A DNA stretch of 64,000 bases. It comes from Gigaspora margarita. Taxonomy: Eukaryota; Glomeromycota; Glomeromycetes; Diversisporales; Gigasporaceae. The notes under the pieces are model-generated. The model saw only the letters and a program-made list of their open reading frames with translations, was not told the DNA's origin and made no database searches. Of this stretch, positions 21,843 to 32,459 are shown piece after piece; the stretch's first letter is position 1, and each line of letters starts with the position of its first letter. The position numbers and the translations under genes are program-made. The stretch covers positions 199,489 through 263,488 of the forward strand of contig WTPW01000157.1 in assembly GCA_009809945.1 (NCBI GenBank), written 5' to 3'.

Positions 21843-21984
21843 CAGTGATGGTAAATGACCTTCAAATGACCTTCAAATGACCTCAAATGACCTCAAATGA
21901 CCTCAATTTTATTATGAATTTTAGTCTGAAATGACCTAGGTCATTTGAAAAAAAGGCAAATGGCCAGGTCATTTACCATCACTG
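21843..21984. mobile_element. 142-bp hAT-like MITE with perfect 8-bp TSD
   Basis: Ends CAGTGATGGTAAATGACC on both sides. Perfect flanks ATTTTTAG at 21835-21842 and 21985-21992. The left half is a short tandem array of CTTCAAATGAC/CTCAAATGAC, so the binding-site-like word AAATGACC occurs about seven times. Confidence 0.9.
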
Positions 21985-22194
21985 ATTTTTAGTGGATAAA
22001 GTCTTATTTCCCAGGCAATCAATTCCCTACAGGCCATTTACCCGAAATTCAAAATATGCATATGCTCGTATAGTACATACAAGATACATACGTACATGTA
22101 ACTAATCAAATGTTAACTCTGAATGTGTGACTTGACCGGCCCAACAGGATTTCAGGCTTTTCTTGGAAATTAATTCAGGCTATTTATAATGTGT

Positions 22195-22329
22195 CTATCA
22201 TTTTCTCGACAACTCTTTCCCGAAAATAAAACCCCTACATAAATTGGCCGGAACTAACCCTAACCTAATTTGGGCTAACTTATCGGGATTTTGACCTTGT
22301 CGGGAAAGTGGTTGTCGAGAAAACGATAG
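22195..22329. mobile_element. 135-bp TIR MITE (CTATCxTTTTCTCGACAAC ends)
   Basis: Ends CTATCATTTTCTCGACAAC and CTATCGTTTTCTCGACAACC inward from the right, both continuing to TTTCCCGA. It contains an AACTAACCCTAACCTAATTT stretch. Related words (CGGGATTTTG, AGCCTAATTCCGG) occur near 25980-26080. The frame at 22198-22473 starts in it and is not a gene. Confidence 0.7.
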
Positions 22330-22458
22330 GTTCCAATTTATAATCTGATTACTTGTATTAAATTCTCGTGTTGTATATATCAGGACGTAAGAATAAATTA
22401 AGCTTAATTTTTCACAATATAAGTCAAAAAAAACACAAACCTCATTAGCCGGATATAT

Positions 22459-23021
22459 TGTGTAACAATCCAAACAATATAAAGATTGTATCTGTTGAGA
22501 AAACCTCTATCCGGGTAATATTAAATTATCTTGGGTTACCCGGATATATTAAGACACTGATCACATGGTAGGATATCATGTGACCGGTGTCACATTTATG
22601 TTAACTTTCCCCTTCGAATTCCACTCGCTTGGCTAATGTCTTCACTTAGACTGGAGTATCGTTCACACTCTACCAACTCTCGCCTTCACTACTTTGGCGT
22701 CGACCACTTAGTATTTTATAAAGTCGTATTTCACTAAGAGACTTAACTTATTTCGTCACTTTTACTTCACTCGTCCACCACTTATTAATGAATCACTTCT
22801 AGCTTTAAATACAAGATTATCAACCGGATATATTATTATCAGGTTACACATATTAGACTAGCTACAAATCCCAATCTAGGTCCCGATCAGCACCACGAAA
22901 TCCCGGGGTCACCGTATTTATACCCCCTTGATATGTACTCTGACTTTTGCTCCCCTGGATTTAACCCGAGTACGTATGTTTAGCATGCAATTCCGATGAT
23001 TTCCGGGATCGACGTTACACA
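22459..23021. mobile_element. Possible solo LTR (TGTGTAAC ... GTTACACA)
   Basis: A 560-bp block of distinctly higher GC begins TGTGTAACAATCC and ends ...GACGTTACACA, with TG/CA termini as in Ty3-type LTRs. It carries TATA-like ATTTATACCCCC near 22913 and no open frame. Flanks TATAT and AGTAT agree at only 3 of 5 bases and no internal retrotransposon sequence adjoins, so this would be a solo LTR. Resemblance is by terminal pattern only; it may be some other GC-rich remnant. Confidence 0.35.
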
Positions 23022-24007
23022 AGTATTTATATAACTTAGTAATTAAACCCGGAAATTTTGGGTATAAGCAAACTTAAAAAAAAATCAACTATTGACATTA
23101 TACTTTACTAATAGAACAACTTCCTAACGAGTGTCTCGTCAAGAAAATAAAGTTGCATCGCCTTGCATCGCGCGACTAAAGGTAAATCCAAGAAGAGTTG
23201 AAGTATTATCTACCATATAGTAGCAAATAATAAAAACATATTACACTGCTTAATTCGTAGAGTTTAACTTTGTTGTTTTTTTCGTTTTTTTTTCTTTATT
23301 CAAATAATTAACTCGTTTTATTTATAAATTTTACAGGTGTTTTTTTAAGAGCTATACATAATTAGGAGATAGTTAATTTAATAAATTCATTTTATATGTA
23401 TAATACTGTAGTAGTACTGTAGTATAGTTTTATTAGTCGTATAGAGTGCTATTAGAGATTACGTAACTTGTGATTAAAAAAACTTTTTTAAATAACATTT
23501 ATACAGTTGTAAAAGTTGCTGTTGTTGCTTAAATAAGTAATATGATTCTTCTACAACGCGATTCTTTTAAGAAATTATAATATACGGACTACACTTGCTA
23601 TTAGCTGTCTTGTTCAACGAATATCTAAAAGTGAGGTCATGTGCCTATGTTATGATGATTTTTGATTGGCTATGATAAACCGTGTATTTCCGAAAAATGA
23701 GAAAGTCCCCATGCTCGTATGTTCCAGGTTATTTATTATGGTGTTTTGTAAGATACTCGGATACAAATCAATGGCCAATTTAATAATAAATGAATATTTT
23801 ATAATGGGCAAATACAGGGAGTATAAGTCACGTGAAACCACCCGGGCAGTAAATTATGGCATCTACACGCACACTCTCTCTATGATATCATATTATATGT
23901 AAAATCGATTAATTGAAACTGTAGTTGGAAACTAATCGATTGGCAAAATTTTACCAACTTGGAACATTTAGGGGGAAATGACGGTCGAGGAAATGAACGG
24001 CTATTAC
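23022..24007. other. Unassigned spacer
   Basis: No gene supported. The frames at 23650-23841 (minus) and 23666-23902 (plus) overlap each other, lack any domain, and neither continues through plausible splice sites. Confidence 0.45.
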
Positions 24008-24147
24008 AGTAAACTCTCTCTAGATGCAATTCATTGTTGCAGGACATTTAGCAGCAAGCAATTAAGAAAAATTGCATTTAAGGAAATAAAATATATACTA
24101 AACATAACTTGAGCCAGAAATAAACATTGCATTTAGAGACTTTACAG
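24008..24147. mobile_element. Small decayed TIR element (CAGTAAACTCTCT ends)
   Basis: Left end CAGTAAACTCTCTCTAGATG, preceded by TA. Right end inward CTGTAAAGTCTCTAAATGCA. Both then contain GCAAT. The right flank lacks TA. A Tc1/mariner-like relic is the simplest reading. Confidence 0.5.
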
Positions 24148-24354
24148 AAACCTTGATCTTTTAAAAATATAAATAGCATATATCTAACATATAATAATAA
24201 GTCATAATAATATCTGTTAACTTCTTGTAAGAGATTATTTTATATTATAAACATATTATAAACGTATTAGAAATAATTTTTCATCACCTCACCCTTTTTT
24301 TACAAAACAACTTGACCTTGGATATTAGCCGTTATGAATGTAGATAATGGATGT

Positions 24355-24650
24355 AAAATCGAACAAGAAATCTTTTTTGTTTTAGAACCCAAATAGTGGC
24401 TTCATAAGTAAAATATTGAATATAAGCGATTGTTTAAAAAAATTCTTTGTTTTGTTACACAAAGACTATTGGACGATCATGGGGGACGTATCATTTTTTA
24501 ATAGCAATTTCTATTTGAACACAGTGCAGGCAATATAAAATCAACTAGTATCATAAAATTTCGATTATGAAACCACTTTAGGTTTCTAACAAAAAAATTC
24601 CTTGCGAAATTTTAGTATAAACTATACCTAACCCTAACCCCAATCCCAAA
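24355..24650. repeat. Dispersed unit R2 in inverted arrangement
   Basis: The left part AGTGGCTTCATAAGTAAAAT and the right part TATGAAACCACTTTAGGTTTC are mirror images. The right side continues into ATTCCTTGCGAAATTTTAG and CCTAACCCTAACCCC. R2 therefore behaves as the end of an inverted-repeat element with telomere-like CTAACC words. Confidence 0.5.
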
Positions 24651-25360
24651 ACCACCGTTGCCCTAACCATAAAAAGAGTTTTTTCGGTTTAAAAATTGGT
24701 TGATTTGGTAAGTCACACGAATTTGTATAATAAAATTAACACAGTACACTTGTATATAATTAGTAATATTCCTTTTTAAGATTTTATAAAATATTTAATT
24801 TTATTAGATTAATAACGTACATGTTTATCTATAGATAGCGCGATAATCTTTATGTAATAAATACGAGGCTGGGCATATCAGATAGATATCTAATCTTTTA
24901 CTTTTTTTCTTAGAAAAGTCCTATGTTATTGTATGAATTCAATGCTAAGTAAGAAATGTGTCAAAAGGTTGTGGTGGAAGGTATGCTTGTTTATAAAATA
25001 TATACAGTCGACTAGAGATTAAGCCCGGATAAGGCTTACACGGTAACCCATATAAGCACCCCTAAACCGGGTCATAGTTATGCTATCTGGAGAATCCGGA
25101 TAGAAATAAATATACATCGTGCAGCAATATCAATGGACGAATATCACAAGAAATTTTATGCCTCGAAAATTTTATTTTAATACACTGCTTATTAATATCA
25201 CTAATAATATTTTATGAGTTATCAATGGGCATAGTTGGTGACTACAAAGTAGTCAGTCAAAAATCGAAAATTTTTTTTGAAAATATAATCTGTGTTTTGG
25301 TTCGTTGCATCGTTGCTCTGGTTTAAAGGTTGTCTATGTTCACATAAATGGCTAAGTAAA

Positions 25361-25431
25361 TTTATATCCTGGGCAGTTGGTATAGGCGGAAATGAATTTT
25401 CCGCTCATACACATAGTGTCCAGGATATAAA
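25361..25431. repeat. 71-bp palindrome inside the hAT-like element
   Basis: TTTATATCCTGG pairs with CCAGGATATAAA and the inner GGCGGAAA pairs with TTTTCCGC, leaving a 4-5 base loop. It could form a stable hairpin. Confidence 0.7.
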
Positions 25432-25690
25432 ATTGATTTATACCCTGTGATCTTGATATAAGACCAGATTATAAATTCCTATATGGGTTGTAGACCAGCC
25501 TTCGAAAGAGGTTTCCCATTTTTAAATGAATTTTACCAATTCGTAGAATTTATTCAACAAATATTTCTTCTAATCTATTGGATATTTGTTGCTCAAAAAT
25601 TAAGAAAAATTCTATTTCTGTACGTTGAAAATCACGTGGTATTCGATACGTGAAAATTCATATGATCTGTACGTAGGCTTTCCGCGCCGA

Positions 25691-25811
25691 ATCTACGGAC
25701 AGTTCTTACGGACAGTGCATGCTGACTGACGTTAACTAAATCCACCTACCCTAACCCTAACCCTAATCCTAATTCTGGTCACTGAACTGTCCCTAAGAAC
25801 TGTCCGTAGAT
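25691..25811. mobile_element. 121-bp MITE (ATCTACGGACAGTTCTTA ends)
   Basis: Both ends read ATCTACGGACAGTTCTTA inward, followed by C/G-GGACAGT. The interior is CTACCCTAACCCTAACCCTA, a short interstitial telomere-type run. It is nested in the 25013-26324 element. No clear target duplication. Confidence 0.7.
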
Positions 25812-26516
25812 CGTCTGGACTTTCCGTTACTGAATAAGCAACATCATGTGATTACAAATCCAATTTAATTGAACCGTCAATCTTTTGTTGTTGGGATTAC
25901 CTTCAAGTCAAAATATCTCGACAAATTATTATACTAATGTAGGGTAAAAAGTGGAATATATATAAATATAAAGGGAGCCGGACAAAATCCCGATGAACAA
26001 AATCCCGAAAGGTTAGCCCGAATTAGGTTAGCGTTAGCCTAATTCCGGTTGATGTTTTGCGGGATTTCGTTCTTCGATATTATGTTTCGAGATTTTGAAC
26101 CAAACCCAATATAAATTGGTCCTTTAATTTTGAATCAAAAATCTCGAAATTGATAAAAAAGTATCTGAGACGGGTTTTCCTAATCCACCCACAATGTAAT
26201 CATAACCGGCCGGGTTAACCGGGTCAACCGGGTCATTTGAGGTTAACTGGGTCGTTACCCAGGTAAGGGTTTAATAAGCGGATGGGTTATTCAGAGTTAA
26301 ATTTAATACCGTGTCTAATCTCTACAGTCGACCCTGTCAAAACTGGTATGTGTGAAGGACAAATTTTATGTTAATTTTTAGGAATTATTTGTTTTGAAGA
26401 ATCATTTTATTAAATATATTAATATTTTTTGTAGAATAAGCTGCTTTATACCAGTTTTATTGGAATAGTATTTATATATATATATATTAAAAACCTATGG
26501 GTGTATAAATTATTAG

Positions 26517-28014
26517 GTGAACCAGAAATGTGGTAAAATTACAGAAAACGATGATAATTCTGAAGCTATAGAAAAATTTATAGAAAACGATGATCATAAT
26601 ATAGAAACAATTAAAGATAGACAAAATCGTGAGTTAAATATTTATCATTGCATGATACTGATAAAAAATATTTAAAATATTTACACAATATTAGCTTTAA
26701 AATATAACGAGTGGATAAAAATGAAGTTGAATAAAGGTGAAATAAAATATTTTAATTACTATGAATTTAATGACATCAAAGAAATTGACAGAGGTAAGTA
26801 GCTTTTTTCGAGTTATCTATAAAATAACTTTCATGATTGAAACTCACGTAATTTAAGGTAGCTATGGTGACGTTTATACCGCTAAATACCGTGGAGAAAA
26901 GATTACATTTAAAAAATTTACAAAGTCCAAATGTAAAATATTAGTCAATGAGGTGATATGCTAATCATTAGTATCCGATTCTATTAATTATCCACAACTG
27001 ACAAAATAATATACAATAACATATTTATAGATAAAGCAACACATTATAGTCAATAACCATGATAATGTTATTAAATTTTTAGGTATTACGGCAGGTAAGA
27101 CATATGAATAAAATTAACTTAACAAATCATTTAGCAATATGATTTGTTATTAAACATTCCCTTGGTAGTAATAGTGTGATTTAAAATATATTAATTTGCG
27201 TAATATGATAAATTATATAACAATATTATAAAAGAATTATGTTGTGGCAATATATTGTTTAATTCTATATTTCGTTGTAAATTAATCTATATTTAAATTA
27301 TAAATAATGACTAGGTCCAGAAACTTCAAGCAACAATTACATGCTAGTATTACAGTATGCAGATAGTGGCAATTTGAAAGATCATTTACAAAGAAAAACA
27401 CACGATGGTGTTTTTAAAATCTTCTGGACAGAACTTATGGAGATCGCAGAACAAATTATTTTCGGGTTACAACATTTGCATAATAATAATATGGTTCACG
27501 GAAATCTGGCAAGTTTAATTAAAATATTTTATCTCTGATTAATCTTGAACTGATTGTTAATTATAAATTTCAGCATCCTAAAAACATTCTGACAAATAAT
27601 GGTAAAATCTTGATCTCTGGGTTTGGGTCAGCATGGAAATTTGATGACAGTTTGATGTCACCATTTGAAGAAGGAGTAACGTTCGAATATTCAGATCCTC
27701 AAATTTTCATCCAACCTCAATTCATCCCAAACACTAAATCGGACATATATGGCTTGGGAGTAATATTGTGGGAACTTACGAGTGGAATCCGTCCTTTTTC
27801 AAAAGTTCCTAATAAGCTTTCCTTAATTCATCATATTTCAAAGGGCAAACGAGAAAAAATGGTCCCTGGCACTCCTTCAAATTATGCAAAACTTTATAAG
27901 AAATGCTGGAATACAGATCCAGAAAAACGTCCGAAACTAAAAGAAATTTTAGAAATTTTACATAAACTTCGACAATCTAGTGATCCTAAAGCAATTGAAA
28001 GTCATATATCTTAG
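26517..28014 (+). CDS. TKL-family protein kinase-like gene, predicted pseudokinase, six exons
   Basis: Exons: 26517-26628, 26695-26793, 26858-26952, 27031-27094, 27315-27508, 27574-28014. Phases agree throughout, giving 334 residues, stop TAG. Five introns are GT-AG except the last, GC-AG (CTG|GCAAGT ... TTTCAG|CAT). Domains: glycine loop near GSYGDV (71-76), candidate lysine K89, possible helix-C Glu at 102, HGNL (185-188) where HRD is expected, GFG (204-206) in place of DFG, SDIYGLGVILWELTSG in the C-lobe, and the family tail PGTPxNYxKLYKKCW. This tail and lobe style are characteristic of the expanded TKL kinases of Glomeromycotina. Loss of both catalytic Asp residues predicts no phosphotransfer, leaving a scaffold or decoy role (inference). 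The 5' end is unresolved: no ATG is in frame before exon 2 (26721), exon 1 begins after an ATTAG acceptor-like site, and a hAT element ends 190 bp upstream, so true first exons may be missing. Confidence 0.88.
27509..27573 (+). other. GC-AG intron within the kinase gene
   Basis: Only this intron uses GC at its 5' end (CTG|GCAAGT), with AAGT downstream conserved and a TTATAAATTTCAG acceptor. Splicing here joins HGNL to HPKNIL, restoring the kinase catalytic-loop order and keeping the frame, which is strong evidence that the GC donor is used. Confidence 0.8.
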
Positions 28015-28350
28015 AAGAGATTTTTAATTTGCAATATCCGAAGAATTTCAATTTGAAAAAAGAACTTTTAATTTTGCAATATCCGAAAAATAACTTTAAT
28101 TTGGCAAAAAACGGTTTACTTGGCAAAATTTTAATAATTTTTGATTTGGCAAAATTTTATTTTGAAAAACTTCTGGTTTAGAAAAATTCTAAAAAAAGCT
28201 TTGATTCGGCAAGAATTTTATTTTTAACTTGGCAAAATTCGAAAAACTTTTAATTTCAAAAACTATTTAATCTGTCAAAATCTATAATTTCCGAAAATTT
28301 TTAACTGGTAAACTCCAATTTTTTTTAATTTTGCAAAATCTGAATAGGGA
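28015..28350 (+). repeat. Degenerate repeats after the kinase stop (TTTGGCAAAATT words)
   Basis: The 3' flank consists of about ten imperfect TTTAATTTGGCAAAATTC / CGAAAAACTTTT words. It may include the kinase 3' UTR. No polyadenylation signal stands out from the AT-rich background. Confidence 0.5.
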
Positions 28351-28866
28351 TTTATTCACTTGCAAAACTAAGCTATAACTATGCATAAGATCATTTTAAG
28401 ATTATTATTTTAAAATTAGAATAGCAATCTAATCAATAAAATAAATGCTTTCAGGCTAATTTGTTAAACAAATTTGGAAAGTGCATATTTTCGCACCTGT
28501 ATTTATCCAAGCCGAATTACCGGTATTTAGATACCCAATCATCTTCACGTTTTTCCTCTCCAAAATTGCTTGCACAATTTTGCATTTATATCGGTACATC
28601 AAAGTCCGAAGATTATTAATATTTAGACACGTCGGACATTTTGAGGTAATGCACGAAAGTGATTTTTCAAGGACCCAAAAAAAAAAATGAAATGAGCAAA
28701 GAAATAAAATGATAGAAAGACTGTGTGCTAAAAAGAATAACTTTTCTAAAGACTCTCGAACAAAACGACTCAGTCTTCTTATGATGCCATGTACCCTTAA
28801 ATTAAAATTTGCAACTCAACTCGCAGGCAAATTTGCCTACGAAACGGTGTAAGGGATAATACTAAT

Positions 28867-29095
28867 TGTCGCAGCTGATGCTGAAAACGGCTGATGATGA
28901 AATTTGGGGTCGCGATTTGAAAATATATGGCCTGCTAAAATCCACATATACTCTTTAATAGTCAATTCTAACTCTAAACCCTAACCCAACCCTAAAAAAA
29001 AAAACTGACAAAATTACCCCAAAAATTTTTTAAAAAATTTGTATCAAAATAGGTCGAAATTTCAGCATCAGCCGTTTTCAGCATCAGCTGCAACA
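28867..29095. mobile_element. MITE family F, copy 1 (TGTCGCAGCTGATGCTG ends), 5-bp TSD
   Basis: Ends TGTCGCAGCTGATGCTGAAA and, inward, TGTTGCAGCTGATGCTGAAA, both continuing ACGGCTGATG. CTAAT flanks both sides (28862-28866 and 29096-29100). The interior has CTAAACCCTAACCCAACCC. A second copy is at 31645-31838. Confidence 0.8.
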
Positions 29096-29233
29096 CTAAT
29101 TTTTATGTAACGTAAATATTAATGCCCAATTCTAGTACTAACATTATATTTTATAGTTTAATTGATTGTTTTTTATTTTGTCGTACTGACGATATAGATT
29201 TGATAACTTTTTTTCTTTACTACCTGTACTAAC

Positions 29234-29867
29234 TAGGGATGGCAAAAATCATGATTTAAATGATTTACAAATGATTAAACATTGACCTTTATTACATTTC
29301 CAATTATGTATTTATATTATAAGTAGAAACGGAATTGGAATTTTCTAGTTAAAATTAGAGTTAAGGTTAAGTCACGCAAAGTTAATTTTTCATTTTGTAC
29401 AACAAAGTCGGGTCGAAGTCATATTTTTTCGGTCAGTCCTATCGGACAATTACGGGAAATTAAGGTCTCACATCGGATGATACCGAATGAGAATAGCAGA
29501 AAAAAATAAATGCCAAAAATCGAATCATTGGCACAATTGGGATCTAAAAAAAAAATTAATAAATAAAAAAAAATTTTAAAAAAAGTTGAAAAAATGGATA
29601 GGCAGCCGTAAATCAACTTGCATGGCTTTAAAATCAACTCCAAAATGCTGATTTTGTACAAGAATTCTAAATCAACTTAGATTCTGTTTCCATTTACAAC
29701 ATTTGCATTTAAATGCTGGCTTTGAATGCGTCTTTTAAATCTACAGAATCTACGATGTTTACATGACATAGTGTTTTACGAAGGTTACCAAAGCACAATA
29801 ATAAATGATTTAAAATAAAAAAAATCAGTGATTTATATCATCGTGATTTAATCACATGCCATCCCCA
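29234..29867. mobile_element. 634-bp hAT-like element with perfect 8-bp TSD
   Basis: Left end TAGGGATGGCAAAAATCATG, right end inward TGGGGATGGCATGTGATTAA, with subterminal AATGATTT words repeated and inverted. GTACTAAC flanks both sides (29226-29233 and 29868-29875). The minus-strand frame at 29419-29661 within it is Phe/Leu/Ile-rich, lacks a domain, and is not called. Confidence 0.88.
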
Positions 29868-29875
29868 GTACTAAC

Positions 29876-30652
29876 AAATATGTTTTATAGTTTTAATTTT
29901 TTTTCCATATTTAAACATATTTAATTTTTTTCTTCGGTCATAACATTAGATAAAAATTTGTAATCAATTTTGATAGGATTATTAAATTGTGTAATGATTT
30001 ACTAACATTACCTACATGAGGGACAAGACTCTAAGCCAATAAGAACTATGGGGGAAATTAGTGAACCCAGATTTAGCAACTTGGCCGTAATTGTAATATT
30101 GCAAATTTATGGAACAGATTTAACACTGATTTAGTTGTAATGATTTCATTGTTAAATTTGCATTTACGGAAGAGGATTTCTAAATTTGTCATAATACATT
30201 ATCATTATTATTTTATGTACATACTATAAGTTGTATTCAGTGGTGTACACGGAACTGTTAGGACAAAGCTTAAGACTTTCTTTTAAAAGAAAAGAAAAAT
30301 AACAATAGCTAAATTTTATTAAGACATTCTTTCAACTCTTAAATAAAAATGCTTATGATTGCTTTGATAGAACAAATTTAAATTGAAAAATTATCGGGAC
30401 AAGCCAAAAAGACTCGGGACAGTCAAAATACAACACCACGTTGTATCATCACATTACATTGATAAACTATTTGGAAGGTTCGGTTCATCTATAAACAATT
30501 TTTAATTTTGGCGTTTTTTTTTTTTGTACCAGGAATGGGAATGATGTGTAATATCACGAAATTTTATAGTTACAGGTATTTAGTAAAGTAGCGCAGTACG
30601 ATAGTACTAATATTTATAGACGTACGAAGATTGAGCAAAATTTTGATAGTAC
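29876..30652. other. Unassigned spacer
   Basis: No gene or repeat recognised apart from simple poly-T at 30518-30527. Confidence 0.45.
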
Positions 30653-30966
30653 TAGGGTCTGCAAATGTCTATACCAGGCAAATTGGCACCGGACCAGACA
30701 CTAGTACCTCATACCATGGCAGGCAAATTGGCACAAGACCGGCACTAGTGCCTCCTGTGCCTATAGGCACAAGGTGCCAAGCACTATTAAAGGCATAGGC
30801 GTTTTGTGCCAGGCACTAATGCTAGGTACAAAATGCCAGGCACAAAATGACGGCACAAAATACCGGGCACAATGTCACACACAACCAAAATATTTAAGGG
30901 GTGATCCGCAGTTAAAAGTCAAAATTTCATAGTAAAAATCGGCGCAGTTTTACTAATTGCCTTATA

Positions 30967-31206
30967 GGGGTCGTTTAAAGCAGGGTGCAACCATGTGATA
31001 TTTTGCCAATCAGCTTGTTTGTTTTGATCAACCCGGAGCAGCCCGACGAAGAAAAGTGTCTAAACCTACCTCGGGCGTTAGCAAAAAATGTCGGGAAGGC
31101 AATTTTACTATATTACTTGCCCTTACCCTAACCTCCGATTGACTCTTACCCTAACTTTAATTAAAAAATTAAAATAATATGACTGCACCCTGCTTTAAAC
31201 TACCCC
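30967..31206. mobile_element. 240-bp TIR MITE (GGGGTxGTTTAAAGCAGGGTGCA ends)
   Basis: Left end GGGGTCGTTTAAAGCAGGGT, right end inward GGGGTAGTTTAAAGCAGGGT, both then GCA. CTTATA flanks both sides (30961-30966 and 31207-31212). The interior includes a reverse-complement piece of dispersed repeat B and a CTTACCCTAACC run. Confidence 0.8.
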
Positions 31207-31644
31207 CTTATATAGAAGTGGAATGCCGTACATTTCCGATCATAATAAAAAACCCTATAGTAAACAATCAATAAATGCTCATATCGTGTGATATACTAAC
31301 TATACTAACGCGATTTTAATGCTTTAACCATCATTAGAATCAGAAAAGTTGGCACTGCAAAGTTTAATTAGAAACTATAGAAGGTTTGCTTAGTAAAAAA
31401 ATACTTTTATATGTAAAAAACCCCATTCGCATACTATAGAAATTTTATATTAAATTCCGGTTTTGTTTATAATGCCCTTTATCTGCGATTTACCTCTTAA
31501 TATTTATATTAGTAAAATTGTAAAATGGGCTAATTTTTCATGAATATGTATGTTACGCACATTTTTTTTTTCAATTTATTTCGATTATTAATTGACATAT
31601 TATAACTCAATTTTACAGATTGAAAAATCATTCAGGAAAATTCT

Positions 31645-31838
31645 TGTCGTGGCTGAAGCTGGAAATTGCTGAAGCGGGAAATTAGGGCCCTTGATTTAAA
31701 AATATTAACCTTACCAAAATCCACTTATACTCGTATTATAAAAACTAACCCTAAACATAACCTAACCATTAAAAAAAAAGCTGAGAAAATGCGCCCTTAA
31801 ATTTCTAACTTCAGCCGTTTCCAGCTTCAGCCACAACA
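31645..31838. mobile_element. MITE family F, copy 2
   Basis: Ends TGTCGTGGCTGAAGCTGGAA and, inward, TGTTGTGGCTGAAGCTGGAA. Flanks ATTCT and TTTCT match at 4 of 5, in line with the 5-bp duplication of copy 1. The interior has CTAACCCTAAACATAACC. Confidence 0.75.
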
Positions 31839-32364
31839 TTTCTTAATGCATTCATGTGATCAAATTAAGCAAAGGTGGGGTTTCAACAGTATATTGTGCT
31901 GATTGGTCCTGTAAACTTCACAAAAAAATCGAAAATTGTCCTTAAATCGCTATATAAAACAAATTTATACATGTTTTAGAGCATTTTTTAAGGAATGCAA
32001 CTTCACAAAGTAAAAAAAAAAAACTCACATAGACATCATATCTAGCCTCAAAGAGTGTTAAAAAGTTAACTTTAAGAGTAAAATCTAATAAATCTTATTT
32101 AATTGATGTTTCCTGGTAACGACTAAATGCGTTTTACATGCACTTTCTCTCTATAAGTACGCCTGCAATAGCATAACTCATGTCCGTACCTGTGTCCATG
32201 CCAAATTTATTGTGACTATGCCCATGCCTGTACCAAATTTTTTGTGCGTACGTCTAAATTTTCGTGCCCATGCCTATGCCTATGCGCGAGCTTTTATGTC
32301 CATGCATGTGCCTGAATTTTTGTTGGGCACATGCACATGCCTGGGTTGCAGACCCTTAGATCAG

Positions 32365-32450
32365 TGTTGTCTTGTCTAGTATGTCCAAGACTTTTTTGCC
32401 CATGTCCATGTCCAAACGTCCACAGTGTCCACAACTGTCCAAAGAATATT
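32365..32450 (+). mobile_element. Fragment of a hAT-like end (CAGTGTTGTC then TGTCCAAG words)
   Basis: CAGTGTTGTCTTGTC followed by GTCCATGTCCAAACGTCCAC resembles the right end of the 41676-44666 element (CAGTGTTGTCACCGGACATA inward). No opposite end found nearby. Confidence 0.4.
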
Positions 32451-32459
32451 TAGACACTA

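Larger units (their letters stand above)
25013..26324. mobile_element. 1.3-kb hAT-like element with perfect 8-bp TSD, just upstream of the kinase gene
   Basis: Ends TAGAGATTAAGCCCGGATAA and, inward from the right, TAGAGATTAGACACGG. Flanks CAGTCGAC at 25005-25012 and 26325-26332 are identical. Subterminal GGGTTAACCGGGTCAACCGG words and CCGGATAAGG words are mirrored at the two ends. It contains the 121-bp MITE at 25691-25811 and the palindrome at 25361-25431. The target itself (TACAGTCGACC...AAAACTGGTATG) looks like the end of an older TA-type element whose other end may be the TATACCAGTTTTAT near 26449. Confidence 0.85.
30653..32358. mobile_element. 1.7-kb hAT-like element with GGCACxxxGTGCC subterminal clusters
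   Basis: Left end TAGGGTCTGCAAATGTC, right end inward TAAGGGTCTGCAACCCAGGC. The first 240 bp is a dense field of GGCAC / GTGCC words, mirrored in the last 200 bp by ATGCCTATGCC / GGCACATGC words. The flanking 8-mers (GATAGTAC and GATCAGTG) match poorly, so the insertion is old. It holds two younger elements, 30967-31206 and 31645-31838. Confidence 0.7.

Noticed and set aside
21843..21984. CRISPR-like regular repeat (AAATGACCTTC / AAATGACCTC)
   Set aside because: Units are 9-11 bp with no spacers and lie within a hAT-like MITE; there are no cas genes and the genome is eukaryotic.
23650..23902. Overlapping frames on opposite strands (63 and 78 codons)
   Set aside because: Neither has a domain or a neighbour exon; opposite-strand overlap suggests chance.
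28481..28690. 69-codon open frame downstream of the kinase
   Set aside because: No domain, no splice partners, and no in-frame relation to the kinase.
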